The notes under the pieces were generated by a model. The model ran no database searches. It was given only the letters and a program-made list of their open reading frames with translations, and was not told the origin of the DNA. The position numbers were made by a program, and so were the translations under genes. Positions 38,678 through 48,248 of a DNA stretch of 64,000 nucleotides are shown piece after piece. Source of the stretch: Burkholderiales bacterium (GTDB taxonomy: Bacteria > Pseudomonadota > Gammaproteobacteria > Burkholderiales > Burkholderiaceae_C); contig CANHVY010000019.1 in assembly GCA_947464185.1 (NCBI GenBank), positions 1 to 64,000 of the forward strand, read 5' to 3'. The first letter of the stretch is position 1; every line of letters begins with the position of its first letter.

Positions 38678-41600
38678 GCGGGCCGCAGGGCGACGCGCCG
38701 CCGTCACGATCGCGCTTCAACATCTCGCGCTGGGCGCTGGAACATGGGCCGCTGACGCGCTACCTGATGGTGGTGCTGCTGGTGCTGGGCGGCGCGGCCT
38801 ACTTCCAGTTGGGTCAGGACGAAGACCCGCCCTTCACCTTCCGCGCCATGGTGGTGCAGGCGTGGTGGCCCGGGGCCAGCGCGCAGGAGATGGCCGAGCA
38901 GGTCACCGACAAGATCGAGCGCCTGTCTCAGGAAGTGCCTTATGCCGACGTGATCCGCAGCTACACCAAGCCCGGCGAATCGGTCACCATCCTGCAGATC
39001 AAGGACAGCTCGCCTCCGAAGGAAGTGGGCAACGTCTGGTACCAGGTGCGCAAGCGCATCAACGACGCGCGCGGCACCCTGCCCTCCGGCGTGATCGGGC
39101 CTTTCTTCAACGACGACTTCGGCGATGTGTACGGCTCGATCGTGGCGTTGTCGGCCGACGGGTTCTCTGATGAGGAACTGCGCGTCTTCGCCGAAGGCGT
39201 GCGCTCGCGCCTGCTGCGCGTGCCCGATGTGGCGAAGGTGGAGCTGTTCGGCGTGCAGGCCGAGAAGGTCTTCGTCGAGATCGCGCAGAAGCGCCTGGTG
39301 CAACTGGGGCTGGACTTCAACCAGGTGCTGGCGCAGTTGGCGGCGCAGAACGCGGTGGAGAGCGCGGGCGTCTTCGATGCGGGCGCGCAGAACCTGCAGG
39401 TGCGGGTGCAAGGGGTGTTCCGATCGCTGGACGACCTGCGCCGCATGCCCATTCGCGCCGTCAACCCGGCCACGGGCGTGGCCAGCACGCTGCAACTGGG
39501 TGAAATCGCCGACGTGCGCCGCACGACCGTGGACCCGCCCCAGGTGCTGGTGCGCCACCAGGGCAAGCCCGTCATCGCCGTGGGCGTCTCGATGGCCAAG
39601 GGCGGCGACATCATCGCCCTGGGCAAGCTGCTGCGCACCGAGTTCGACAGCATCCGCCAGGGGCTGCCCGCCGGCATCTCGCTGGAGCAGGTGCAGGACC
39701 AGCCACAGGCCGTGTCGCGCTCGGTGGGGGAGTTCGTCCGGGTGCTGATCGAGGCCATCGCCATCGTGCTGGCCGTCAGCTTCATCGCCCTGGGGTTGCA
39801 CACCCGGCCGCTGCGCATCGACATCTGGCCCGGCATGGTGGTGGCGCTGACCATCCCGCTGGTGCTGGCCATCACCTTCGTCACCATGTACTACTGGGGC
39901 GTGGGGCTGCACAAGATCTCGCTGGGCTCGCTGATCATCGCGCTGGGCCTGCTGGTGGACGACGCCATCATCGCGGTGGAGATGATGGTGCGCAAGCTGG
40001 AAGAGGGGCACGACAAGGTGTACGCCGCCACCTACGCCTACGAGGTGACCTCCATGCCCATGCTGACGGGCACGCTCATCACGGCCGCGGGCTTCCTGCC
40101 CATCGGCCTGGCGAAGTCGGTCACGGGGGAATACACCTTCGCCATCTTTGCCGTCACCTCGGCGGCACTGGTCATTTCCTGGCTGGTGTCGGTGTACTTC
40201 GTGCCCTGGATGGGGGCCGCCTTGCTGAAGAACCGGCCCAGCGCCACCGGGCAGGCGCACGAACTCTTCGACACCCCGTTCTACACGCGCTTTCGGGCGC
40301 TGGTGAACGCCTGCGTGCGCCACCGCTGGTGGACGATTGCGGCCACCATTGCGCTGTTCGGCGCCGGCGTGGCCGGCATGGGCAAGGTGCAGCAGCAGTT
40401 CTTCCCCGACTCCAGCCGACCCGAGGTGCTGGTGGACCTGTGGCTGCCCGAAGGCTCCACCATCCGCGAGAGCGAAGCCCTGGCCAAGCGCTTCGAGGCC
40501 CGCCTGATGAAAGAGCCGGGCGTGCAGACCGTCACCACCTGGGTGGGCAGCGGCGTGCCGCGGTTCTACCTGCCGCTGGACCAGATCTTCCCGCAGACCA
40601 ATGTCTCGCAGGCGATCATCGTGCCGCAGGATCTGAAGGTGCGCGAGTCCCTGCGCCAGCGCCTGCCCGCCCTGCTGGCCCAGGAGTTCCCGGAGGCCCG
40701 CGGCCGCGTCAAGCTGCTGCCCAACGGGCCGCCCGTGCCCTACCCGGTGCAGTTCCGCGTGGTCGGGCCACAGGCGGCACAGGTGCAGCAGTGGGCCGAG
40801 GAGGCCAAGGCGGTGCTGCGCGCCCACCCCGGCATGCGCGGGGTGAACGACAACTGGAACGAGCAGGTCAAGGTGCTGCGCCTGGAGGTGGACCAGGACA
40901 AGGCGCGGGCACTGGGTGTGTCCAGCCAGGCCCTCGCCCAGGCCTCGCGCACGCTGCTGTCGGGCACCACCATAGGCCAGTACCGCGAAGGCGACCGGCT
41001 CATCGACATCGTGCTGCGCCAGCCCCGCAGCGAACGCGAGGTGCTGGCCGACCTGAACAGCGCCTACCTGCCCACGGCCAGTGGCAAGGCGGTACCCTGG
41101 ACGCAGGTGGCCCAGGTGAAGCTGGGTTGGGAGCCGGGGGTGATGTGGCGGGAAGGCCGGCAGTTCGCGGTCACGGTGCAGGGCGACGTGGCCGAAGGGC
41201 TGCAAGGCCCGACCGTCACGCAGCAGCTCTGGCCCGCCCTGCAGAAGCTGCAGGAGCGGATGCCGGCGGGCTACAGCCTCCAGGTGGCCGGTGCGCTGGA
41301 GGAAAGCAAGAAGGGCCAGGGCTCCATCGCTGCCGGCGTGCCGGTGATGCTCTTCATCATCTTCACGCTGCTCATGCTGCAACTGCACAGCTTCTCGCGC
41401 GCCATGCTGGTCTTCCTCACCGGCCCCATGGGCGTGGCCGGCGTGGCTGCGGCGCTGCTGCTGTTCAACCGGCCTTTCGGCTTCGTGGCCCTGCTGGGCG
41501 TGATCGCCCTCATGGGCATGATCATGCGCAACTCGGTCATCCTCATCGACCAGATCGAGCAGGACCGGGCCCAGGGCGTGCCGGCCTGGGATGCCGTCGT

Positions 41601-41802
41601 GGAGGCAGCCGTACGGCGCTTCCGCCCCATCGTGCTGACCGCTGCAGCGGCCGTGCTGGCGATGATCCCGCTGACGCGCAGCGTGTTCTGGGGCCCGATG
41701 GCCGTGGCCATCATGGGTGGCCTGATCGTGGCCACCGCGCTGACCCTGCTGTCACTGCCGGCGATGTACGCGGCGTGGTTCAGGGTCAAGCGGGAGGGTT
41801 GA
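38674..41802 (+). CDS. RND efflux permease (AcrB/HAE-like)
   Basis: 1042-residue proton-antiport trimer subunit with twelve membrane segments in two halves, each with a large periplasmic loop. The proton-relay acidic pair is in LGLLVDDAIIAVEMM near residue 430; IWPGMVVALTIPLVLAITF precedes it. The second half ends GVIALMGMIMRNSVILID and LTAAAAVLAMIPL. RFYLPLDQIFPQTNVSQ lies in the porter domain. Closest to VexB/TriC-like pumps that export drugs or solvents; substrate unknown. Start ATG 38674 is coupled to the adaptor. Confidence 0.93.
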   Translation: MSGPQGDAPPSRSRFNISRWALEHGPLTRYLMVVLLVLGGAAYFQLGQDEDPPFTFRAMVVQAWWPGASAQEMAEQVTDKIERLSQEVPYADVIRSYTKPGESVTILQIKDSSPPKEVGNVWYQVRKRINDARGTLPSGVIGPFFNDDFGDVYGSIVALSADGFSDEELRVFAEGVRSRLLRVPDVAKVELFGVQAEKVFVEIAQKRLVQLGLDFNQVLAQLAAQNAVESAGVFDAGAQNLQVRVQGVFRSLDDLRRMPIRAVNPATGVASTLQLGEIADVRRTTVDPPQVLVRHQGKPVIAVGVSMAKGGDIIALGKLLRTEFDSIRQGLPAGISLEQVQDQPQAVSRSVGEFVRVLIEAIAIVLAVSFIALGLHTRPLRIDIWPGMVVALTIPLVLAITFVTMYYWGVGLHKISLGSLIIALGLLVDDAIIAVEMMVRKLEEGHDKVYAATYAYEVTSMPMLTGTLITAAGFLPIGLAKSVTGEYTFAIFAVTSAALVISWLVSVYFVPWMGAALLKNRPSATGQAHELFDTPFYTRFRALVNACVRHRWWTIAATIALFGAGVAGMGKVQQQFFPDSSRPEVLVDLWLPEGSTIRESEALAKRFEARLMKEPGVQTVTTWVGSGVPRFYLPLDQIFPQTNVSQAIIVPQDLKVRESLRQRLPALLAQEFPEARGRVKLLPNGPPVPYPVQFRVVGPQAAQVQQWAEEAKAVLRAHPGMRGVNDNWNEQVKVLRLEVDQDKARALGVSSQALAQASRTLLSGTTIGQYREGDRLIDIVLRQPRSEREVLADLNSAYLPTASGKAVPWTQVAQVKLGWEPGVMWREGRQFAVTVQGDVAEGLQGPTVTQQLWPALQKLQERMPAGYSLQVAGALEESKKGQGSIAAGVPVMLFIIFTLLMLQLHSFSRAMLVFLTGPMGVAGVAAALLLFNRPFGFVALLGVIALMGMIMRNSVILIDQIEQDRAQGVPAWDAVVEAAVRRFRPIVLTAAAAVLAMIPLTRSVFWGPMAVAIMGGLIVATALTLLSLPAMYAAWFRVKREG

Positions 41803-41813
41803 CCTCCTGCGCG

Positions 41814-42656
41814 TCACCCCAGGCGCAGCAACGGCACACCCGCGACAGCCAATGCCACCACCGCCAGCCGACGCGGAGGCAGGGGCTCCTTGAGCCACCA
41901 CACGGCAATCAACATCGCAAACACGGCACTGGTGTCGCGCAAGGCCGCACCCGCGGCCACTGGCGCGTGCATGAAGACCCAGAGGATGAGCAGATAGGAG
42001 GCGTTGGAGACCACACCTACGGGCAAGGCCAGTCGTGCGTGGCGGCGTAGCAGCTGCAAGGGCGAGCCCAGACCTCGGTTGAGCCAGGACATCGCCAGCG
42101 CGTTGAGGATGCTGACGGTGAATCCGTAAGCCAGGGCCGAGCCACTGCTGCGCACCCCTTGCGCATCGGCCAGCACATAGCCGGCCGTGAAGAGTCCCGA
42201 GATCAAGGTCCACACCAGCGCCCCAGGCCGGAAATCCGACGTGCTGGCACGCCTCGTGTCGAGGGCCAGCATCATCAAGGCACCGGCCACCAGCCCCACG
42301 CCCACACTGGCCCACAGGCCCAGGCGCTCGCCCAACAGCAGTGGCGCCACCGCCGCCACGCCCAGCACCGCCGTGGCGCGCGCCATGGGATAGACCGTGC
42401 CGAACCCGCCCCGCTCATAGGCCTTCAACAACGCCAGCACGGCCACCATGTTCAGCGAGGCGGAGAGCAGCACCCAAGGCCAAGCAGCAGGTGGCGGCAG
42501 CCCCACCCACCAGAGCCCGGGCACGCACAACAGGGCCGCGATGATCATCTGTGCCGCCATCGCCTCACGCGGCTGCGGATGCGCCTTGACCGCGGCGTTC
42601 CACGTGGCGTGCAGCAGGGCGCTGAGCAAGGCCGCGCCCAGCATCAGCGCATCCAA
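41814..42656 (-). CDS. EamA/DMT-superfamily transporter
   Basis: 280-residue inner-membrane protein with ten hydrophobic segments in two EamA repeats (LLSALLHATWNAAVK; YGFTVSILNALAMSW). GGFGTVYPMARATAVLG and LKEPLPPRRL are family-typical. Probably exports a metabolite or amino acid; substrate unknown. It converges with the RND permease with an 11-base gap and is a stand-alone gene. Confidence 0.85.
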   Translation of the reverse strand: MDALMLGAALLSALLHATWNAAVKAHPQPREAMAAQMIIAALLCVPGLWWVGLPPPAAWPWVLLSASLNMVAVLALLKAYERGGFGTVYPMARATAVLGVAAVAPLLLGERLGLWASVGVGLVAGALMMLALDTRRASTSDFRPGALVWTLISGLFTAGYVLADAQGVRSSGSALAYGFTVSILNALAMSWLNRGLGSPLQLLRRHARLALPVGVVSNASYLLILWVFMHAPVAAGAALRDTSAVFAMLIAVWWLKEPLPPRRLAVVALAVAGVPLLRLG

Positions 42657-42707
42657 GGGCAGCCCCTCATCGCAGTGGTCCAGGAGAGACCGGCCGTCGC
42701 ATCGCGC

Positions 42708-43823
42708 TCAGCGCGCGCCGAAGTTCCAATGGCGAAACAGCTGCGGATGTTCACGCGGCTGGGAGCGCCAGTACTGTTGCGGCGCGTCCACGCTGGCGCC
42801 CAGGGCGGCGGCCGCGTGCCAGGGCCAACGCGGGTTGTAGAGCAGGCCGCGCGCCAGGGCCACGGCGTCGGCCCGGCCTTCGGCCAGGACAGCTTCGGCC
42901 TGCGCAGGCTCGGTGATGAGGCCCACCGCGATGGTGGGCAGGCCGGTGGCCTGCTTCAGTCGCTCGGCCAACGGCACCTGGTAGCCCGGCCCCAGCGGGA
43001 TGGCCTGGCGCGGCGACACGCCGGCGGATGAGACATGCAGGGCCGCGCAGCCGCGGGCCTTGAGCGCCAGACCGAAGGCCACTGAGTCTTCCACGTCCCA
43101 GCCACCCGGCACCCAATCCGTGGCCGACAGACGCGCCCACACCGGCCGGTCGGCACGAAACGCCTGGCGCACGGCGTCGAACACCTCCAGCGGAAAGCGC
43201 ATGCGGTTCTCCAGACTGCCACCGTACTCGTCAGTGCGCTGGTTGGCCAGCGGCGACAGGAACTGGTGCAGCAGATAGCCGTGAGCGGCGTGGATCTCGA
43301 GCGACTCGATGCCGATGCGCGCGGCGCGCTGCGCGGCCTGTGCGAAGCCCTCGCGGATGCGCTGCAGGCCGGCAGGGTCCAGCGCCGCAGGCAGCTCCTC
43401 ACTGGTGCCATGTGGCAGTGCTGATGGCGCCACGGCCTGCCAAGCCAGCGGATCGGACAGCGGAATCTGCGCGCCGCCCCTCCAAGGCGCCTGGCTCGAG
43501 GCCTTGCGCCCGGCATGGGCCAGCTGCATGCCCCAGGAGATGGGCGCCTGCTTTCGCAGCGCTTCCAGGATGCGCCCGAGCGCGTGCTCCTGCTCGTCGT
43601 TGTACAGGCCCAGGTCCCAGGGTGTGATGCGCCCGTCGTCCGTCACGGCGGTAGCTTCCAGGATGAACAGGCCCGCACCCGAATGCGCCAGGTGCCCCAG
43701 GTGCACCATGTGCCAGTCGCCCGGCACGCCGTCCTGCGCCGAGTACTGGCACATGGGCGCGATGACGATGCGGTTGGCAAGGTGCAGGCCGCCGAGGTCC
43801 CAGGGTTGGAAGAGCAGGCTCAT
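42708..43823 (-). CDS. NADH:flavin oxidoreductase, old yellow enzyme (XenA/YqjM-like)
   Basis: 371-residue FMN ene-reductase. RIVIAPMCQYSAQDGVPGDWH carries the YqjM/XenA-type regulatory cysteine near residue 25; HAGRKASSQAP, GIESLEIHAAHGYLLHQFLSP and NQRTDEYGGSLENRMRF hold the FMN/substrate histidines and the YGGSLENR motif. Reduces activated alkenes or nitro compounds with NAD(P)H, cytoplasmic. It stands alone between the EamA gene and nudC. Confidence 0.93.
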   Translation of the reverse strand: MSLLFQPWDLGGLHLANRIVIAPMCQYSAQDGVPGDWHMVHLGHLAHSGAGLFILEATAVTDDGRITPWDLGLYNDEQEHALGRILEALRKQAPISWGMQLAHAGRKASSQAPWRGGAQIPLSDPLAWQAVAPSALPHGTSEELPAALDPAGLQRIREGFAQAAQRAARIGIESLEIHAAHGYLLHQFLSPLANQRTDEYGGSLENRMRFPLEVFDAVRQAFRADRPVWARLSATDWVPGGWDVEDSVAFGLALKARGCAALHVSSAGVSPRQAIPLGPGYQVPLAERLKQATGLPTIAVGLITEPAQAEAVLAEGRADAVALARGLLYNPRWPWHAAAALGASVDAPQQYWRSQPREHPQLFRHWNFGAR

Positions 43824-43927
43824 GGGGTGGGTTGAACGTGGTGCGGTGGTTCGGTGATCGGGGCCGTCCAGGCCACCGGGGTTACGCGCATGCTATCGGC
43901 TGCACACGCACGGCCCGCCTCGTGTGT

Positions 43928-44770
43928 TCAGGACGCGCCCAACTCGGCCGCCGTGTCGCGGATCAGGTGCCCGCTGATGGAAAACCGCGGAGGAATCTTC
44001 GGCAGAGCGTCCAGGGGGTACCAATCGGCCTCCTCGATCTCACCGGGCTGGGGCACGATCTCGCCTGCGGCCCACTCGGCCGTGAAGGCCAGCATCAGGC
44101 TGTTGGGAAAGGGCCAGCTCTGGCTGCCGTAGTAGCGCAGGTTCTTCACCTGCAGGCCCACTTCCTCGGCCACCTCACGCTTGACGCAGTCCTCCAGGGA
44201 TTCGCCGGCCTCGACGAAACCGGCGAGGGCGCTGAACATGCCGGCCACGAAATGCGGGGCGCGTGCCAGCAGCAACTCGGGTTGCCCCCGATCCCGCCGC
44301 CACACCAGGGCCATCATGGCCGGGCTCAGGCGCGGATAGGCGCTGTGCCCGCAGGCCGGGCAGCGGCGTGCGCGCTCGCCCGGCTGCAGCTCGGTGGCCG
44401 TGCCGCACACGCCGCAATGGCGGTGGGTGCGGTCCCACTCCAGCACCTGCGCGGCGCGGCCCGCCACGCCCGACAGGGCCGCCGGCATCTGCATCATGGC
44501 CGCGCGCAGCGGCACGGCCCGCCATTCGGTGGGCGCCTGCGGGAGCCTCAGTGCCCAGCAATCCAGCCCGTCGAGCCGGCCGAGGTAGTGGCGAGCCTCC
44601 GCCCGCTCCGCCCAGCCTTCGGCCGTCGACGGCGCCATCGGCAGGTCTTCCTCCAGCGGCAGCAGCAACTGGCCTTGAACGAAGCTGAAATGCCAGCCCA
44701 GCGAGGTGGGCGGCTGCAGGGGGTCGATGGCGGGTTCGAAGTTCATCGTGAAGGTGGCGTGAAAGTCCAT
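43928..44770 (-). CDS. nudC: NAD(+) diphosphatase / mRNA decapping hydrolase NudC
   Basis: 280 residues. Zinc ribbon CGVCG...RRCPACG (about 118-140), Nudix box GFVEAGESLEDCVKREVAEE with REVAEEVGL near 185-207, and SQSWPFPNSLM after it, the NudC-specific motif with S replacing the usual P. NudC hydrolyses NADH and removes NAD caps from RNA 5' ends. Two starts compete: ATG 44770 (used) and ATG 44746; neither has a clear ribosome site. The frame is open far upstream but overlaps the divergent M20 gene. Confidence 0.92.
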   Translation of the reverse strand: MDFHATFTMNFEPAIDPLQPPTSLGWHFSFVQGQLLLPLEEDLPMAPSTAEGWAERAEARHYLGRLDGLDCWALRLPQAPTEWRAVPLRAAMMQMPAALSGVAGRAAQVLEWDRTHRHCGVCGTATELQPGERARRCPACGHSAYPRLSPAMMALVWRRDRGQPELLLARAPHFVAGMFSALAGFVEAGESLEDCVKREVAEEVGLQVKNLRYYGSQSWPFPNSLMLAFTAEWAAGEIVPQPGEIEEADWYPLDALPKIPPRFSISGHLIRDTAAELGAS

Positions 44771-44890
44771 GCGCAGGGTACGCGAAATTGCGGGTGCGCC
44801 ATCAGGCGCCTGCGCGCAGGTGCCCGCAACGGCGCAGGCCGCTGGAGTAAATTGCGTCCCTCCTGCCACTGCAGCGCACGCCATCACGCC

Positions 44891-46084
44891 ATGAACGCTC
44901 CCCTGCCCCCGCCCGCCCTGGAAGCCATCCGCGCCCACGAAGCCGAGATGGTGGAAATCCGCCACCAGATCCACGCGAACCCGGAACTGGCCTACGAGGA
45001 ACATGCCACCAGCGACCTGGTGGCCGAGCGCCTGGCGCGCTGGGGCTGGGAGGTGCACCGGGGCCTGGGCGGCACGGGCGTGGTGGGCACGCTGCGCGCG
45101 GGCAGCAGCACGCTCCGCATCGGCCTGCGCGCCGACATGGATGCGCTGCCCATCGCGGAGACCTCCGGCAAACCCTGGGCCAGCCGTGTGTTCGGCAAGA
45201 TGCACGCCTGCGGGCACGACGGCCACACCGCCATGCTGCTGTCGGCGGCCCGCCATCTGGCCGCCACGCGAGCGTTCGACGGCATCGTGCACGCCGTCTT
45301 CCAGCCGGCCGAAGAAGGTCTGGCCGGGGCCCGCAAGATGCTGGAAGATGGATTTTTGGACCTCTTCCCCTGTGACGCGATGTTCGGCATGCACAACGCG
45401 CCGGGCGTGCCAGAGGGCCAGTTCACGGCCGTGCCCGGCTTTGCCATGGCCAGCGGCGACACCTGCATCATCACCGTCAAGGGCGTGGGCGGCCACGGCG
45501 CCATCCCGCAACACTCGGTGGACCCGGTGGTGGCAGGTGCGGCCATCGTGATGGCACTGCAGACCATCGTCTCGCGCAACGTGCCGCCACTGCAAACCGC
45601 CATCATCTCGGTCGGCGCCTTCCTTGCGGGCGATGCACCGAACGTCATCCCCGGCACGGCCGAGTTGCGCCTGACCGTGCGCGCCATGCGTCCTGACGTG
45701 CGCGACCTGCTGGAAAAGCGCATCACCGAGATCGCCCAGGCCCAGGCCGCCACCTTCGGCGCGACGGCGGAGGTGAACTACATGCGCCGCTACCCGGTGC
45801 TGAACAACTCGCCAGAACACACCGAGTTCTGCAAGCAACTGGTGCGCGATTGGCTGGGCGAGGAAGGCCTGGTGCCCAACCCCGAGCCGGTGACCGCCAG
45901 CGAAGACTTCTCCTTCTTCCTGGAGAAAGTGCCGGGCTGCTTCATCAACATCGGCAACGGCACGGGCAGCCAGGGCGGCTGCATGGTGCACAACGCCGGC
46001 TACGACTTCAACGACCGCGTGTTGTCCACCGGCGCCACCTACTGGGTCAAGCTCACCGAGCGTTGGCTGGCGCCTCAGGGGTGA
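44891..46084 (+). CDS. M20 family amidohydrolase (hippurate hydrolase-like)
   Basis: 397-residue metal-dependent amidase. MVEIRHQIHANPELAYEE (M20D opening), LRADMDALPIAE, KMHACGHDGHTAML and FQPAEEGLAGA provide the di-metal ligands; C-terminal ASEDFSFFLEKVPG completes the family. Cleaves N-acyl amino acids such as hippurate or N-acetyl derivatives; cytoplasmic. ATG 44891 is used, as the long upstream frame is a shadow of nudC. Directly upstream of the toxin-antitoxin region. Confidence 0.92.
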   Translation: MNAPLPPPALEAIRAHEAEMVEIRHQIHANPELAYEEHATSDLVAERLARWGWEVHRGLGGTGVVGTLRAGSSTLRIGLRADMDALPIAETSGKPWASRVFGKMHACGHDGHTAMLLSAARHLAATRAFDGIVHAVFQPAEEGLAGARKMLEDGFLDLFPCDAMFGMHNAPGVPEGQFTAVPGFAMASGDTCIITVKGVGGHGAIPQHSVDPVVAGAAIVMALQTIVSRNVPPLQTAIISVGAFLAGDAPNVIPGTAELRLTVRAMRPDVRDLLEKRITEIAQAQAATFGATAEVNYMRRYPVLNNSPEHTEFCKQLVRDWLGEEGLVPNPEPVTASEDFSFFLEKVPGCFINIGNGTGSQGGCMVHNAGYDFNDRVLSTGATYWVKLTERWLAPQG

Positions 46085-46130
46085 GGAACGTCGGCGGGGG
46101 AAAGATCAGGGCTGTCCTGACCCATGAGTT

Positions 46131-46180
46131 GATGTACATCCACGTGTTTACAAGCAGGGCAGCGCCAGCTAGGATGTACA
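46131..46180 (+). promoter_or_regulatory. vapBC promoter and palindromic operator
   Basis: TTTACA (46147-46152), 17-base spacer, TAGGAT (46170-46175). A perfect palindrome GATGTACATC (46131-46140) lies just upstream and a second GATGTACA half (46173-46180) overlaps the -10. These fit VapB/VapBC autorepression. Confidence 0.6.
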
Positions 46181-46216
46181 CGTACACACACCCGACTCGT
46201 CTTGCCGAACACCGCC

Positions 46217-46453
46217 ATGGCCCACACCAAACTGTTCAAGAACGGCAACTCTCAGGCCGTCCGGATTCCGTCTGAACTGGCCTACAGCAGTTGGGACATG
46301 GAACTTGTCATCGAGCGCCAGGGGGACGAACTGCGCATACGGCCTGCCCCAAGGCGGATGGGCAACGTGCTCGGCAAGTTCGCGCAGTTCTCTTCCGACT
46401 TCATGAGCGAAGGCCGGGGCGTGAACATCGAGCGTGAGCGCGACGCTCTATGA
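46217..46453 (+). CDS. vapB: Type II antitoxin VapB (AbrB/SpoVT fold)
   Basis: 78 residues from ATG 46217. The N-terminus AHTKLFKNGNSQAVRIPSEL is the swapped-hairpin DNA-binding domain typical of VapB; the C-terminal FAQFSSDFMSEGRGVNIERE wraps the toxin. A TTG at 46202 adds five residues and is less likely. Stop overlaps vapC start by 4 bases (ATGA). Autorepresses from the palindromes upstream. Confidence 0.9.
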   Translation: MAHTKLFKNGNSQAVRIPSELAYSSWDMELVIERQGDELRIRPAPRRMGNVLGKFAQFSSDFMSEGRGVNIERERDAL

Positions 46454-46860
46454 AACCGAGGTACATGCTGGATACCAACATCTGCATCTACCTCATGAAG
46501 CACCAGCCCCCCCAGGTGCGGGCCCGCTTCGCCGAGTGTTACGTCGGCGAAGTGGTGATCTCGGCCATCACCCTGGCCGAACTGGAATTCGGGGTGGCCT
46601 GCTCTGGCGAATCCCAGGCGCGCCACCAGGCCCTGCTGGACAGCCTTCTGGAAGACATCCCGGCAGTTCCCTTCGAGGCCCAAGCCGCACGTACGTACGG
46701 ACCCCTGCGCGCCACCCACCGGGACCGCACTCAGGATGCGCTGGACAAACTCATCGCATCACACGCGTTGTCCATCGGAGCGACGCTCGTGACGAACAAC
46801 GAAGCAGACTTTCGAGGCTTTGCGGGGCTGCGCGTCGAGAACTGGGTTCACAACCACTGA
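46450..46860 (+). CDS. vapC: Type II toxin VapC (PIN-domain RNase)
   Basis: 136-residue PIN nuclease, expected to cleave initiator or other tRNA and arrest growth unless bound by VapB. The acidic set looks complete: D8 in MLDTN, E44 in TLAELEFG, D99 in ALDKLIASHAL and D120 in TNNEADF. Full length and no interruption, so the module is probably functional. Confidence 0.92.
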   Translation: MKPRYMLDTNICIYLMKHQPPQVRARFAECYVGEVVISAITLAELEFGVACSGESQARHQALLDSLLEDIPAVPFEAQAARTYGPLRATHRDRTQDALDKLIASHALSIGATLVTNNEADFRGFAGLRVENWVHNH

Positions 46861-46928
46861 CTGCCGACCAGCCTACCGTAAGCCACCCTCCCCCTGCACA
46901 CCCAGACCCACACTCGCAGCGGGCGCCG

Positions 46929-47870
46929 TCAGCCACCGGCCTGTCGGGCCCCTGCGGCCCAGAGCCGACCGCACAGATAAGTCCAGACGAATGCCGCAGC
47001 CGCCTGACTCGTCAACTCGGCATGGTCGTAGGGCGGTGCGACCTCGACGCAGTCCATCCCCACGAACGGCAGGTCGGCCCACTCCTCCAGCAGCGTCAGC
47101 ACCTGGTTGGTGCTCAGGCCGCCGGGCTCGGGCGTGCCGGTGCCGGGCGCAAACGCCGGGTCCAGGCAGTCGATGTCAAGGCTGAGGTACACGGGCGGGT
47201 GGCCGTGGGCAGCCAGACGCTCGCGCACCGCCGCCAGCACGCCGGACAACTGGGCTGGGCTTTCCAGCCCGCGAAGGTCACGCGCCGTGAAGATCTGCCC
47301 TCCCCGGCGGCTGACGTATTCGCGCTCCTCGCGGCCGGCGGAGGAGCGGATGCCGATCTGGGTGAAGCACGCGTCGGTCACCAGGCCCTCCTGCATCGCC
47401 TCGTGCACCCAGGTGCCGTGGCCGCTGGGCTCATCGAAGTGGGTGTCCCAGGTGTCGCAATGCGCATCGAAGTGGATCACCGCCAAGGGCCTGCCCAGGT
47501 GCTGACGGTAGGCCCGCAGCAGGCTCAGCGTGACGGAGTGGTCGCCCCCCAGCCAGCACATGTGGTGGGCCTGCAGCAGCGGCGCCACCAGAGGCTGCAT
47601 CGCCGAACGCATGGCTGCAAGGCTGGTGTTGGGCAACGGCAGGTCGCCCGCATCTCCCAGCACGTCCAGGGGCGAGACATCGAAGTGCGGGTGCTGCGCA
47701 TCGCACAGCATGTGGCTGGCCTCGCGAATGGCGCGCGGCCCGAAGCGGGCGCCAGGCCGGTTGGTGACCGCACCGTCCCAGGCGATGCCGGCCACCGCGA
47801 ACGGTGTTTGAGCGCTGGCGGCCGGCGCTCTCAGGAAGGTATTCTGGGAGAGGAAGGCAAAGGAGACCAT
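46929..47870 (-). CDS. speB: Agmatinase / ureohydrolase family protein
   Basis: 313-residue manganese hydrolase. CWLGGDHSVTLSLLRAY, VIHFDAHCDTWDTHFDEP and SLDIDCLDPAFAPGTGTPEPG supply all the di-Mn ligands of the ureohydrolase family. Agmatinase (agmatine to putrescine plus urea) is the nearest activity; guanidino-acid hydrolase is possible. It sits inside the toxin-antitoxin cluster, on the opposite strand, with no obvious partners. Confidence 0.9.
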   Translation of the reverse strand: MVSFAFLSQNTFLRAPAASAQTPFAVAGIAWDGAVTNRPGARFGPRAIREASHMLCDAQHPHFDVSPLDVLGDAGDLPLPNTSLAAMRSAMQPLVAPLLQAHHMCWLGGDHSVTLSLLRAYRQHLGRPLAVIHFDAHCDTWDTHFDEPSGHGTWVHEAMQEGLVTDACFTQIGIRSSAGREEREYVSRRGGQIFTARDLRGLESPAQLSGVLAAVRERLAAHGHPPVYLSLDIDCLDPAFAPGTGTPEPGGLSTNQVLTLLEEWADLPFVGMDCVEVAPPYDHAELTSQAAAAFVWTYLCGRLWAAGARQAGG

Positions 47871-47994
47871 GGCAAGCTCTTGGTGATCGGGCAGTCTTTG
47901 TACACCCGGTTGCGGGCGACTGCGACCAACTCACCCTTCGACACTCCAAAAGAATCAGCCCCCACTACCTGCATGTCCCTGCGGCAGATTCGCA

Positions 47995-48186
47995 AGCGGC
48001 CCAACGGGCCTCAATGGAACGGCCGCACTGGCGCTGGCCCGGAAGTGGGGCCCCAAGCATCGCGTGGTGACCCTGGGCGGCGACTACGGCCCCGCCCCCC
48101 AGCGCCTTCCTCGGAACGTGCGGCCCGAGTACTGCGTCCGGCCAGCCAAGTCGGTACGGCTGCCACTTCTGGAGGGGTTGATGTAG
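47995..48186 (+). pseudogene. C-terminal remnant resembling cysteine synthase
   Basis: A 63-codon open stretch without a start reads SGPTGLNGTAALALARKWGP followed by KHRVVTLGGDYG and ends at a TAG (48184). That is the pattern of the cysteine synthase C-terminus (SSGxNVAAALxLAxxxGP then hxIVTILCDxG), with divergence. No N-terminal or middle part is found upstream, where the agmatinase gene begins. Likely a degraded fragment; identification is from motif resemblance only. Confidence 0.42.
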
Positions 48187-48213
48187 CCAGGGACCGAGCA
48201 TCCCGGAAGGACG

Positions 48214-48242
48214 TTGCCTGTTTATATCCATTCAGATATGCA
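48214..48242 (+). promoter_or_regulatory. Promoter/operator of the broken HigB-like gene
   Basis: TTGCCT (48214-48219), 17-base spacer, TATGCA (48237-48242), in a locally AT-rich patch. ATATC-N6-GATAT (48224-48239) is an inverted repeat overlapping the -10, as expected for an autoregulated toxin-antitoxin promoter. Confidence 0.55.
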
Positions 48243-48248
48243 TAGTTC

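Noticed and set aside
38704..41388. 894-codon minus-strand frame opposite the RND permease
   Set aside because: Antisense shadow with no fold motifs; the permease on the plus strand is unambiguous.
46434..48245. 603-codon plus-strand frame over vapC and agmatinase
   Set aside because: Shadow frame over vapC and opposite agmatinase; only the separate frame at 47995-48186 resembles a protein family.
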